Shown here: piece by piece, positions 44,501 to 52,630 of the stretch
Numbering within the stretch: position 1 is the stretch's first letter
Layout: each line of letters starts with the position of its first letter
Source: Enterococcus sp. MMGLQ5-1
Lineage (GTDB): Bacteria > Bacillota > Bacilli > Lactobacillales > Streptococcaceae
Assembly (NCBI RefSeq): GCF_013155265.1
Contig: NZ_JABJXU010000007.1
Coordinates: forward strand, 62,001 to 126,000
Direction of reading: 5' to 3'
DNA: 64,000 nucleotides
Translations under genes and position numbers: made by a program
Notes under the pieces: model-generated
What the model saw: only the letters and a program-made list of their open reading frames with translations
What the model was told of the DNA's origin: nothing
The model's database searches: none

Positions 44501-45868
44501 CTATTTCCCCCCAACTTCAAGTAAAGCCTTCGCTTTTTGCAATGTTTCATAATATTCATTTTCAGCAACTGAATCAAAGACAATGCCTGCTCCTGCTTGA
44601 ACATAGGCTTTCTGATTTTTGACAACCATTGTTCGAATCGCAATGGCAAAATCACAATTATCGTCCTGAGATAAATAGCCAACTGCGCCTGCATAGACCC
44701 CCCTTTTGACCTTTTCAAACTCATAGATTCGTTGCATCGCACGAATTTTCGGTGCACCTGAAACTGTTCCCGCAGGTAATAAAGCTCGCAAGGCATCCAT
44801 TGAAGTCAAAGTCTTCTGCAATTTTCCCTGTACCAGCGAAACGATATGCATCACGTAACGATATTTTTCTAAGGTCAAATAGACTGGTACTGTGACACTA
44901 CCAATTTCTGAAATTCGCCCAATATCATTTCGACCTAAATCGACTAGCATCTTATGCTCTGCTAACTCCTTAGGATCTGATAGTAAATCCTCTGCTAAGG
45001 CAATATCTTCAGCTTCATTACTACCACGTTTTCTTGTTCCGGCAATCGGATTCGTTGTTACAACATCACCTCTGACTGACACCAAGCTTTCTGGCGACGA
45101 ACCAATAATTTGTGAATCACCAAAGTCAATAAAATAGAGATAGCTTGATGGATTACTAATTCGAAGCTTACGATAATACGCAAAAGGGTCATAAGGAAAA
45201 TCAGCGGTTAAACGCTGGCTTGGCACCATTTGAAACATATCACCCTGTCGAATATATTCTTTGGCCTGCTCAACAATTGCTTCATACTCCGATTTTTGTA
45301 GATTACTGGTATAGTTTAGATTTTCAATTCGTAAATCTTCAAATTCTGAGCTTTGAAGTGTTTGTAATTGTTTTATCTTCTGTTCAATTGCCTGATCAAT
45401 CGCTGCTTCTGTACGATTAGAATAAGTGTTTTCTTCAACAATCGTTATTTTTTCAGTCATATGATCAAAAATAACAAAGGATTCAAATAATAAAAAACGT
45501 AAATCTGGGATGCCAATTTCATCCCTGGGAATTTTACCAATGGCTTCATAACAAGCAAAAATATCATAACCAACATAACCAATTGCACCACCCTGAAAGG
45601 GTAAGGCTTCTAAAATATCATCTGATTTAACCACAATTTCTTGGAGTGCCCTTAAAGGATCGTCTGTTTTTTCTTTCTGACCATCAATTGAGAAGTAACC
45701 ATCCTGATAATCACATTCATGAACCGGGTTAACTGCAATAATTGAAAAACGCGCCTGCTCCTTATCTCGTGGAATACTTTCCAAAATTGTTTTATTTTTT
45801 CCCTCTAATCTAAAAAAAATACTTGTCGGTGTTAAAAAATCTGCACTGATAACTTTCAACTTTCTCAT
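44501..45868 (-). CDS. trpE: Anthranilate synthase component I
   Basis: A 455-residue chorismate-binding enzyme and the first gene of the operon. The catalytic domain shows DMFQMVPSQRLTADFP, SSPESLVSVRG, NPIAGTRKRG, DLGRNDIGRI and GAPKIRAMQ. An LLESIP-like motif near the N-terminus (KTILESIPRDKEQARFSII) matches the site of tryptophan feedback binding. GAGGG precedes the ATG. Transcription is controlled by the T-box leader just upstream. Confidence 0.96.
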   Translation of the reverse strand: MRKLKVISADFLTPTSIFFRLEGKNKTILESIPRDKEQARFSIIAVNPVHECDYQDGYFSIDGQKEKTDDPLRALQEIVVKSDDILEALPFQGGAIGYVGYDIFACYEAIGKIPRDEIGIPDLRFLLFESFVIFDHMTEKITIVEENTYSNRTEAAIDQAIEQKIKQLQTLQSSEFEDLRIENLNYTSNLQKSEYEAIVEQAKEYIRQGDMFQMVPSQRLTADFPYDPFAYYRKLRISNPSSYLYFIDFGDSQIIGSSPESLVSVRGDVVTTNPIAGTRKRGSNEAEDIALAEDLLSDPKELAEHKMLVDLGRNDIGRISEIGSVTVPVYLTLEKYRYVMHIVSLVQGKLQKTLTSMDALRALLPAGTVSGAPKIRAMQRIYEFEKVKRGVYAGAVGYLSQDDNCDFAIAIRTMVVKNQKAYVQAGAGIVFDSVAENEYYETLQKAKALLEVGGK

Positions 45869-45909
45869 TTTTCCCTCTTTTCCTTAATTCCTTCTATAAA
45901 TACAAAAAA

Positions 45910-46256
45910 CCTCAGACTAATAGCTAGTCTGAGGGCGCTGAAGCACGGTACCACCTCTATTAAACATCTATTTCAGTCGTACCAAAATTCAAGCAATAAA
46001 AAAACCTCAGACTAAGCGCGTTAGCCTGAGGGTGTCGAACACGGTACCACCTCGTATAATGTTTCTCTCAATCACTGTCAAAAAACAGCTTGCTCTATAG
46101 TGGGAGCCCCCGTTATTCCTTAATAGGTTTTTCACCGTTCGAAATATCTTAGAAAGTCCATTCACTAATCATTAAATACTGTCTCGCATCATCCGACAGC
46201 TTCCTGAAAAAATAAAAATTAGCTACTACTCTTTCAAATCTTCAAATATCAATTTA
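45910..46256 (-). promoter_or_regulatory. tRNA-Trp T-box leader with one aptamer and two antiterminator/terminator modules
   Basis: Stem I motifs appear on the minus strand: AGTAGT near the start, AGGAAGCTGTCGGATGATGC, GAGACAG, and the specifier in GTGAATGGACTTTC, where TGG (46158-46160) is the Trp codon. The first T-box sequence is the complement of CACGGTACCACCTCG at 46040-46054, with its terminator at 46005-46031 and a T run. About 50 nt later a second T-box sequence (complement at 45944-45958) and a second terminator (45910-45934) follow, with no second stem I between them. Uncharged tRNA-Trp should allow read-through into trpE. Confidence 0.92.
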
Positions 46257-46261
46257 AATAT

Positions 46262-46289
46262 ATTTTACCTAGTTTCTGGAAATTGTCAA
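46262..46289 (-). promoter_or_regulatory. trp operon promoter
   Basis: TTGACA (complement at 46284-46289) and TAAAAT (complement at 46262-46267) with 16-bp spacing, directly upstream of the T-box leader. Confidence 0.75.
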
Positions 46290-46493
46290 TCTTTTTTAGA
46301 ATAAATATCTACCCATCACTACAAAATTAGACAATAATAAGTAAAATACGAACATTAAAAAAAGCAAAATTATCAGTACCTCACTTATATTAATTGAAAG
46401 CTGATTATCATCATTTTTTGCTATTAAAGATTGACTTTTGACTTTTTTTTCAACTATACTAAGATAAAAATGCAACATAGAATGGAGCTAGAC

Positions 46494-47462
46494 ATGAAAA
46501 AGGGAATTATTGGGTTGGCTTTAGCAAGCCTTCTATTACTCGCTGCTTGTAGTTCAAGCAATAACGAGGCAAAGGACACTTCAAAAGAGGCAACAATAGG
46601 TGTTCTACAAATGATGAAGCACGCTTCATTAGACGCCGCTTATGAGGGCTTTAAAGAGGGGCTTAAAGAAGAAGGCTATGAAGAAGGAAAAAATTTAACC
46701 ATCAATTACCAAGTTGGTACCGGTGCTCAAGACAGTCTAAAAAGTATGAGCGAAACCTTAGTTAAAAAGGACCCCGATTTATTATTAGGAATCGCCACAC
46801 CTGCAGCAATATCACTGTTAAATGAGACAACCGATATTCCAATCGTAATCACCGCTGTGACTGATCCTGTTGAATCCAAGCTTGTCGCTAGCGAAAAGAA
46901 GCCTGGAGGCAATGTAACAGGAACAACTGATATGGTTCCGATTGAAAAACAGGTTAAGCTGCTATTATCAATTAAAGACAACATTAAAACCGTTGGGATT
47001 GCCTATAATGCAGGAGAGGGTAATTCAAAAATTCAAGCGGATTTAGCGATTGAGGCCCTGAAAAAAGAAGGCGTTGAAACAAAAGTTCTAACTGCCAATT
47101 CTACTAACGATGTTCAATCTGTAATGACTAGCTTGGCTAAAAATACAGATGCCATTTATATTCCTACCGATAATACCTTTGCAACTGCCGCTCCTGTCGT
47201 TGGAGAAGTTGCGAAGGAATATAAAATTCCAGTTGTCGCTGGATCAGCTGAACAAGTTGAAGCCGGAGGTCTAGCAACATTTGGTATTAATTATACTTCC
47301 TTAGGCAAACAAACTGGGGTCATGGCGGCTAAAATTCTTAAGGGCGAGGCTAAGCCTGAATCATTGCCAATTGAAAGTGCAAATGACTTAGAATTAATTG
47401 TTAACAAGGATATGGCGTCTGCATTGGGCATTAATCCTGATGACATCAAGGCACCTGAATAA
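46494..47462 (+). CDS. trpX: Tryptophan ABC transporter substrate-binding lipoprotein TrpX
   Basis: A 322-residue lipoprotein of the ABC_sub_bind family. The signal peptide ends in the lipobox LLAAC. The periplasmic-binding-like fold follows (ATIGVLQMMKHASLDAAYEGF, DPDLLLGIATPAAI, IPIVITAVTDPVESKLV). TrpXYZ transporters are assigned to tryptophan from their T-box control in streptococci. Here the gene itself has no T-box but is divergent from a T-box-controlled trp operon, which supports the assignment. The start is ATG 46494 behind GGAG; TTGACT (46431) and TATACT (46455) with 18-bp spacing form a likely promoter. Confidence 0.85.
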   Translation: MKKGIIGLALASLLLLAACSSSNNEAKDTSKEATIGVLQMMKHASLDAAYEGFKEGLKEEGYEEGKNLTINYQVGTGAQDSLKSMSETLVKKDPDLLLGIATPAAISLLNETTDIPIVITAVTDPVESKLVASEKKPGGNVTGTTDMVPIEKQVKLLLSIKDNIKTVGIAYNAGEGNSKIQADLAIEALKKEGVETKVLTANSTNDVQSVMTSLAKNTDAIYIPTDNTFATAAPVVGEVAKEYKIPVVAGSAEQVEAGGLATFGINYTSLGKQTGVMAAKILKGEAKPESLPIESANDLELIVNKDMASALGINPDDIKAPE

Positions 47463-47486
47463 TAATTAAGACAAATACAAGAAAAG

Positions 47487-47530
47487 GGTGCTAAGTTAGC
47501 TTATAGATGCTAATTTAGCACCTTTCTAAT
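47487..47530 (+). terminator. Partial terminator between trpX and trpY
   Basis: GGTGCTAAGTTAGC (47487-47500) pairs with GCTAATTTAGCACC (47509-47522), then TTTCTAATATTTT. Such a hairpin commonly keeps the binding protein mRNA in excess over permease and ATPase. An extended -10, TGTTATAAT near 47568-47576, may give trpYZ extra transcription. Confidence 0.75.
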
Positions 47531-47614
47531 ATTTTCCATCACTCATGCTACAAACCACGATTACTAAATGTTATAATAAGCCTTATTGGAAAAAAATTAT
47601 ACAAGGCGGAAATT

Positions 47615-48538
47615 ATGGATATTGGACAATTAATTAGCTCTTTACCAGATATTTTTATCTCATCAATTTCACAGGGTCTTTTATGGGCCTTACTATCAAT
47701 TGGGGTATTTATCACTTTTAGAATTCTTGATATTGCAGATTTAACAACTGAAGGCACCTTCCCATTCGGAGGAGCAATTGCCGCTGTCGCAATTGTTGGC
47801 GGATTATCACCATTTATTGGCGTTCTATTTGCTTTTATTGGTGGTGCAGTCGCAGGCTTAGTTTCTGGCTTATTGCATACCAAATTAAAAATCCCCGCAT
47901 TACTTGCCGGTATTATCACCATGACGGGCCTCTACTCGATCACTTCGAGAGTCATGAGTAATTCACCTCAGGTTAATCTACTTGGACAAAAATTATTCTT
48001 TTCATTTTTATTAGATTTAGGCATTGACAAGGTTTATGCAGTCATTATTGGCGGATTAATATTTGCCGCACTCATTATTATTCTGTTAATCATTTTCTTT
48101 AAAACTGAAATCGGTCTAGCGATGCGTGCAACAGGTGATAATCTTGAAATGAGTGCTGCTAATGGGGTCAATACTGACCGCATGAAAATTATTGGCTACA
48201 TGGTTTCAAATGGCTGTATCGCATTATCCGGTGCCTTAGTTGCCCAAAATGTTGGCTTCTCTGATTTAAACTCAGGCGTTGGAACAATTGTTGTTGGCCT
48301 TGCCTCAGTCATTATTGCGGAAGTATTATTCCCAAATAAACCACTAGCCTTTCGATTAGTCACTGTCGCAATTGGTTCTATTATTTATCGGTTCCTTTTA
48401 TCGGTAATTTTAGAATTCCCAATTCAAGCCCAAGATGTTAAGCTATTTTCAGCATTAATCTTAATTATTTGCTTGACAACACCGTTATTAAAGGACAAAT
48501 TTGGGTTTAAAAAAGCGAAGGGCGGTCGTAAATCATGA
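47615..48538 (+). CDS. trpY: Tryptophan ABC transporter permease TrpY
   Basis: A 307-residue membrane permease related to the LivH/LivM group, with eight to nine hydrophobic segments. Motifs are GLLWALLSIGVFITFRILDI, DLTTEGTFPFGGAIAAVAIV near the N-terminus and a Glu-Ala-x-x-x-Gly-like loop (EIGLAMRATGDNLEMSAANG) that contacts the ATPase. It ends with a 4-base overlap into trpZ. AAGGCGG precedes the ATG. Confidence 0.85.
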   Translation: MDIGQLISSLPDIFISSISQGLLWALLSIGVFITFRILDIADLTTEGTFPFGGAIAAVAIVGGLSPFIGVLFAFIGGAVAGLVSGLLHTKLKIPALLAGIITMTGLYSITSRVMSNSPQVNLLGQKLFFSFLLDLGIDKVYAVIIGGLIFAALIIILLIIFFKTEIGLAMRATGDNLEMSAANGVNTDRMKIIGYMVSNGCIALSGALVAQNVGFSDLNSGVGTIVVGLASVIIAEVLFPNKPLAFRLVTVAIGSIIYRFLLSVILEFPIQAQDVKLFSALILIICLTTPLLKDKFGFKKAKGGRKS

Positions 48539-49341
48539 AAAATATTCTAGAAATTAAAGAGCTACATCAATATTTTGAACGAGGCACCGTCAATGAAAAT
48601 CATGTTTTACGTGGTATTAATTTAACATTAAATGATGGTGATTTCGTAACAGTCATTGGTGGTAACGGTGCGGGGAAATCTACACTACTCAATAGCATTG
48701 CAGGTACATTGCCAGTTCGCGAGGGTGAAATTTATCTAAATGGACAAAATATTACCCAGCAAAAAGTTCAGCAGCGCGCCAAAAATATCAGTCGCGTTTT
48801 CCAAGATCCCAAAATGGGTACTGCTGTGCGGCTAACAGTTGAAGAGAACCTTGCCCTAGCATTGAAGCGTGGGGAAAAGCGTGGATTATCTGCTGGCGTT
48901 AAGGCTAAAAATAAAGATTTCTTTAAAGCACAGCTGGCGACGCTCGGACTTGGCTTAGAGGAACGACTCTCTGCCGAAATTGGACTACTATCTGGTGGGC
49001 AACGGCAGGCAATCACTCTTTTAATGGCAACCCTGATTAAGCCACAGCTTATTCTTTTAGATGAACACACAGCTGCCTTAGATCCCAAAACTTCTGCCGT
49101 CGTGATGAATTTAACTGAAAAATTAATTGCTGAGCATCACCTAACTGCCTTCATGGTAACTCATAATATGGAGGATGCGATTCGCTATGGTAATCGCTTA
49201 ATCATGTTGCACCAAGGTAAAATCGCAGTTGATATCGCTGGTGAGTCCAAAGCCAAATTAACAGTTCCTGATTTACTGGAGCTTTTCCAAAAAAATAGTG
49301 GTAATGAGCTTGCAGATGATAAGCTCTTGCTCGGATTATAA
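48535..49341 (+). CDS. trpZ: Tryptophan ABC transporter ATPase TrpZ
   Basis: A 268-residue ABC ATPase. Walker A is GGNGAGKST, the signature is LLSGGQRQAIT, Walker B is LILLDEHTAALDP, and the switch His is in FMVTHNMEDA. Walker B is followed by DEHTA rather than the usual DEPTS, as in other members of this subfamily. It energises TrpY. The gene ends in a bidirectional terminator. Confidence 0.88.
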   Translation: MKNILEIKELHQYFERGTVNENHVLRGINLTLNDGDFVTVIGGNGAGKSTLLNSIAGTLPVREGEIYLNGQNITQQKVQQRAKNISRVFQDPKMGTAVRLTVEENLALALKRGEKRGLSAGVKAKNKDFFKAQLATLGLGLEERLSAEIGLLSGGQRQAITLLMATLIKPQLILLDEHTAALDPKTSAVVMNLTEKLIAEHHLTAFMVTHNMEDAIRYGNRLIMLHQGKIAVDIAGESKAKLTVPDLLELFQKNSGNELADDKLLLGL

Positions 49342-49344
49342 TAA

Positions 49345-49380
49345 AAAACTGTTATTAATTTAATTATTAATAACAGTTTT
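49345..49380. terminator. Bidirectional terminator between trpZ and the glucitol operon
   Basis: A perfect 15-bp stem: AAAACTGTTATTAAT (49345-49359) and ATTAATAACAGTTTT (49366-49380), with A/T runs on both sides. Confidence 0.85.
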
Positions 49381-49385
49381 TGCTT

Positions 49386-49748
49386 TTATGATGCAATAAT
49401 TTCAACAATTGCATCAATCTTGATGTCAGGGAGGCTTTTAGCCTCAACATATAAGGTACCCGGTAGCTCAGCCACCTTGGAGCCATCAAATTTGATTGTA
49501 ATATGACCAAGCGTATTTAAATTTTGATTAACGACTGAACCAACCGCTGTTATTTCAAATTCACTGCCAGCTACCAGTAATTGCATGCCCTCTTCAATCG
49601 GCTCTGTCGTCTGGTTAATTTCAATATTATAACAATATTCAGCCAAACCGTCTGGAGCAGCCTCACCAAATAGTATAATCATTTTCTCTTCTTTAAATAG
49701 GGCAGCTTCAGCCCCAATCCCCTTAATTTTTGTTTTAAAAATTGTCAT
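49386..49748 (-). CDS. gutB: PTS glucitol/sorbitol-specific IIA component
   Basis: A 120-residue type-5 EIIA and last gene of the operon. It follows the family throughout: FGEAAPDGLAEYCYNIEIN, VAGSEFEITAVGSVVNQNL, GHITIKFDG and LPGTLYVEA. In E. coli SrlB the phosphorylated His follows EYC (EYCFIHCHG). Here that stretch reads EYCYNIEIN and holds no His. The only His in the protein is in LGHITIKF. Either the acceptor differs in this lineage or the protein is impaired. GAGGAG precedes the ATG. Confidence 0.85.
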   Translation of the reverse strand: MTIFKTKIKGIGAEAALFKEEKMIILFGEAAPDGLAEYCYNIEINQTTEPIEEGMQLLVAGSEFEITAVGSVVNQNLNTLGHITIKFDGSKVAELPGTLYVEAKSLPDIKIDAIVEIIAS

Positions 49749-49790
49749 CTAAATTCACTCCTCTATTACATAATCAATAATCATTATTTT

Positions 49791-50453
49791 TTAATGCTGA
49801 TTAAATAAAGCATTTAATCTTTCAATTGTTAAACCATCGTATTCTCTGACGATAAAATTGGCTGCTGAGAGGTCCTGAGCAGGATAATCGGGATTTTCAA
49901 AACCGATTACATACATCGCAGCTTGACTGGCGGATAAGCTACCATTTTTAGTATCCTCAAAGGCTAGGCATGCATTCGGTTGTACAGCTAATTTTTCAGC
50001 TGCTCTGAGAAAAACATCAGGTGCTGGTTTTGAATGTTCAACTTCCTCTGCACTAACAATAGCTGAAAAATATTGTTGAAGATTCAAAGCTTTTAAAACC
50101 GCTTCTATTTCATTCCTTGGCGAAGATGAAGCAACCGCCAGCTTAATATCACTTTTCGCTAATCGTTTAACGAGCGCTGGTGAATTTTTTATTGCCTTAA
50201 TACCGTCTCTAGCAATCATTTTTTTTCTTAGAAGCTCCATCTTATCAATATACGACTGAACTGGTAATGGCAGTCCTAATTCCTGCTTCATTTGCTGCCA
50301 CATGAACTCAAAGGTCGTGCCCATAAATTGATATTGATAGCTGATTGGCATCGGAAAACCAGCCTCTTTCAAAATTTGCGTTTTAGATTCTAAAAAAGTA
50401 TATTCTGAATCAACTAAAACACCATCCATATCAAAAATAATTGCTTTTAACAT
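49791..50453 (-). CDS. HAD hydrolase of the beta-phosphoglucomutase-like group
   Basis: A 220-residue HAD protein. Motif I is FDMDGVLVDSE, motif II VASSSPRNEI, motif III HSKPAPDVF and motif IV FEDTKNGSLSA. The helical cap lies at residues about 15-85. It sits inside the glucitol PTS operon, between IIBC and IIA. A sugar-phosphate phosphatase acting on hexitol or hexose phosphates would fit, but this is inference from position. AGGAG precedes the ATG. Confidence 0.8.
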   Translation of the reverse strand: MLKAIIFDMDGVLVDSEYTFLESKTQILKEAGFPMPISYQYQFMGTTFEFMWQQMKQELGLPLPVQSYIDKMELLRKKMIARDGIKAIKNSPALVKRLAKSDIKLAVASSSPRNEIEAVLKALNLQQYFSAIVSAEEVEHSKPAPDVFLRAAEKLAVQPNACLAFEDTKNGSLSASQAAMYVIGFENPDYPAQDLSAANFIVREYDGLTIERLNALFNQH

Positions 50454-50510
50454 CTTTTTCTCCTATCAGCTTGACTCAGCCTTATAAATCAAGCAGCTTC
50501 ATTTTTATAA

Positions 50511-51521
50511 TTAGCTATATAAACCAAAACTAGCTAACCAAGCAACAATCACCCGAGGTAACCCATTTAGAAAGCGAGAGTATAAAACAGCTGGCACACC
50601 AACCTCAACTGTCTCGGCATCCGCATCCATTAAGCCTAGACTGACTGGAATAAAGTCACAGCCGTTTTGCGTATTAATGGCAAATAGAGCTGGCAGTGCA
50701 AGCTGCGGTGGAATATTGCCCTTGCCAATCTCAACACCAATCAAGGTACCAACAATTTGTGAAATGACTGCACCTGGACCAAGTAGAGGTGATAAAAAAG
50801 GTAATGAACAAACAAAACCAATAATCAACAATCCAAAGATATTTCCAGCCAAGGGTGCCAAGGCATTTGCAATTAAATCACCAATGCCACTGCCTTGGAT
50901 AATCCCAATTAGAAGAGAAACAAACGCCATAAATGGAATGACCGTGTTGAGCATTGTTTGAACACTTTCTCTAGCAGCTTGATTGAAAATGGCAACTACT
51001 TTTCCTGCGCCCATTCCAATTTTGGCAATAAAGCTGCCCTTTGCTGCACGCTGTTCAGTAATTTTCTGCGTTGTATCATAGCTTGGACTAGCTTGCGCTG
51101 GTGAATTTTGAACTAACGATTCTTTAGTGTTATCCAGTACAACACCATCATACAGCTTAATCTGATTTTTACCAACAGCTGATACATAAATATCTTCCGT
51201 AATATATTGCGCTAATGGGCCGCTTTTTCCAGTTGCTACAATATTGATTGTTGGTATTCCTTTTTTAGGATAAATGCCACAGCGTAAAGTGCCGCCACAG
51301 TCAACAATCGCTAATGCAACCTCATCATCAGGAATTGATGTTTTGAAAGCATTAACAGAGGTCATCCCTGTTAATTGCTCAATCAAGTCAACAATTTCTG
51401 GACGTTCGCCACCACCAGTAATATAAATAAATTTGTTTTTAGTCTCTGTTGGTGTAATCACTAATGGGCCACCAAAACCGCCCTGACCTTTTGTAATAAT
51501 AATACTTTGATAATCTGTCAT
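50511..51521 (-). CDS. gutE: PTS glucitol/sorbitol-specific IIBC component
   Basis: A 336-residue protein. The IIB domain is at about 1-130, starting IIITKGQGGFGGPL, with the phospho-acceptor Cys probably in VDCGGTLRCGIYPKKGIPT. A variable linker (about 140-165) leads to the IIC-like membrane half with several helices (VIPFMAFVSLLIGIIQGSGI, PFLSPLLGPGAVISQIVGTL). The start is ATG 51519-51521, seven bases after GGAGGG. It pairs with the separate IIC2 protein encoded just upstream. Confidence 0.93.
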   Translation of the reverse strand: MTDYQSIIITKGQGGFGGPLVITPTETKNKFIYITGGGERPEIVDLIEQLTGMTSVNAFKTSIPDDEVALAIVDCGGTLRCGIYPKKGIPTINIVATGKSGPLAQYITEDIYVSAVGKNQIKLYDGVVLDNTKESLVQNSPAQASPSYDTTQKITEQRAAKGSFIAKIGMGAGKVVAIFNQAARESVQTMLNTVIPFMAFVSLLIGIIQGSGIGDLIANALAPLAGNIFGLLIIGFVCSLPFLSPLLGPGAVISQIVGTLIGVEIGKGNIPPQLALPALFAINTQNGCDFIPVSLGLMDADAETVEVGVPAVLYSRFLNGLPRVIVAWLASFGLYS

Positions 51522-51540
51522 TTCTATACCCTCCATTTAG

Positions 51541-52092
51541 CTATTCTTCAATTTTGATTTGCTTGCTCAAGGTGATACCTTGCTGCTTGCTAACATAAGC
51601 AGTCATCAAATCTGTTACCCAACCACCGATAAAGTTCATTACTAAACCAACTAACAAATAGCGAATGGCAAGCTCTGTCTGATTTAATCCGAGTGTTTTG
51701 ATACCCTGTGCAATTCCCATCCAGACAAAAAGCTCTCCAGGATTAATATGAGGAAAAATACCGTTACTTGTATGACAAAACTGCATCACGGCAGCGCTAT
51801 AGCCAGGCTTATAAAATTCGGGTAAAAAACGACCTGGTGTCATACTCATTGGATTACCTAGCATAAATGCCGAAAGAAAAGGTAAAATCATATAACGGGC
51901 GATTGGATTTTTAGTTGATTTTTGTGCGACCGCCGTAATCTTATCCTCGCCAATTAAGGCAATCAAAGCATTCATTGCGGTTAAAAGAATTAAAACAACT
52001 GGTACAATCCCTGTCATCCAGCTAATAAATGTATCTGCCCCTGTCTGAAACAGTCCAATAAAGCCTTCAGCAAATTTAACAATAATATCCAT
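51541..52092 (-). CDS. gutA: PTS glucitol/sorbitol-specific IIC (IIC2) component
   Basis: A 183-residue integral membrane protein with the SrlA motifs FISWMTGIVPVVLILLTAMN, RYMILPFLSAFMLGNPMSMT, and GNGIFPHINPGELFVWMGIA-type sequence (NGIFPHINPGELF). Together with IIBC it forms the sorbitol channel. The final segment is polar. AAGGAG precedes the ATG. It lies between gutM and gutE in the standard srl/gut order. Confidence 0.93.
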   Translation of the reverse strand: MDIIVKFAEGFIGLFQTGADTFISWMTGIVPVVLILLTAMNALIALIGEDKITAVAQKSTKNPIARYMILPFLSAFMLGNPMSMTPGRFLPEFYKPGYSAAVMQFCHTSNGIFPHINPGELFVWMGIAQGIKTLGLNQTELAIRYLLVGLVMNFIGGWVTDLMTAYVSKQQGITLSKQIKIEE

Positions 52093-52153
52093 TATGTTTC
52101 TCCTTTATTTTTAAGTTGATAATAATAGCGCTTACAAAAATGAGACCTATTCC

Positions 52154-52630
52154 TTACTTCTTGACGAAGCCTTTAATTTGTTGACCGTAGCCAAGGAGCT
52201 GAATTTTAAGCATTGCAAATGGTGATACCGGTACTTTTTCTTGGTAGTCTTGTGCTCTCACTTTGACCAATAATGTCTTGGCATCAATAATCGCCTGCTG
52301 CACCAGTTTATTTTCCTTGACAACTAAGGCATGTTCCAAAGTAAGATTAGTCAGTTTCTCACCGATATAAGCAGGTTTTTCTTTAAACTTTGCAAAAACC
52401 GTTACGCCTTGCATTACCATTGCATCCTGTATTTCATCTTGCGAGTTAATCGCAAACATAAAGATGGTTCCTGATTGAATTTTCCCTGAGCGCCGACCAA
52501 TTGCCACCTTACCTTTGCCTCTAAGTCGACCATAAGCAAGATTAAAATTTTTAAGCTGTTTTAAACTAAAAATGGTTTGCAAAATATAAGCAGTAACCAC
52601 TATAATTCCTAGTAAGATATATGGATTCAT
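52154..52630 (-). CDS. gutM: Glucitol operon activator GutM
   Basis: A 158-residue GutM-family protein with one N-terminal membrane helix (residues about 3-20) and a soluble part (LKNFNLAYGRLRGKGKVAIG, KIQSGTIFMFAINSQDEI). In E. coli GutM activates the sorbitol operon; in lactobacilli it is needed together with GutR. Its start codon shares one base with the gutR stop. Confidence 0.88.
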   Translation of the reverse strand: MNPYILLGIIVVTAYILQTIFSLKQLKNFNLAYGRLRGKGKVAIGRRSGKIQSGTIFMFAINSQDEIQDAMVMQGVTVFAKFKEKPAYIGEKLTNLTLEHALVVKENKLVQQAIIDAKTLLVKVRAQDYQEKVPVSPFAMLKIQLLGYGQQIKGFVKK

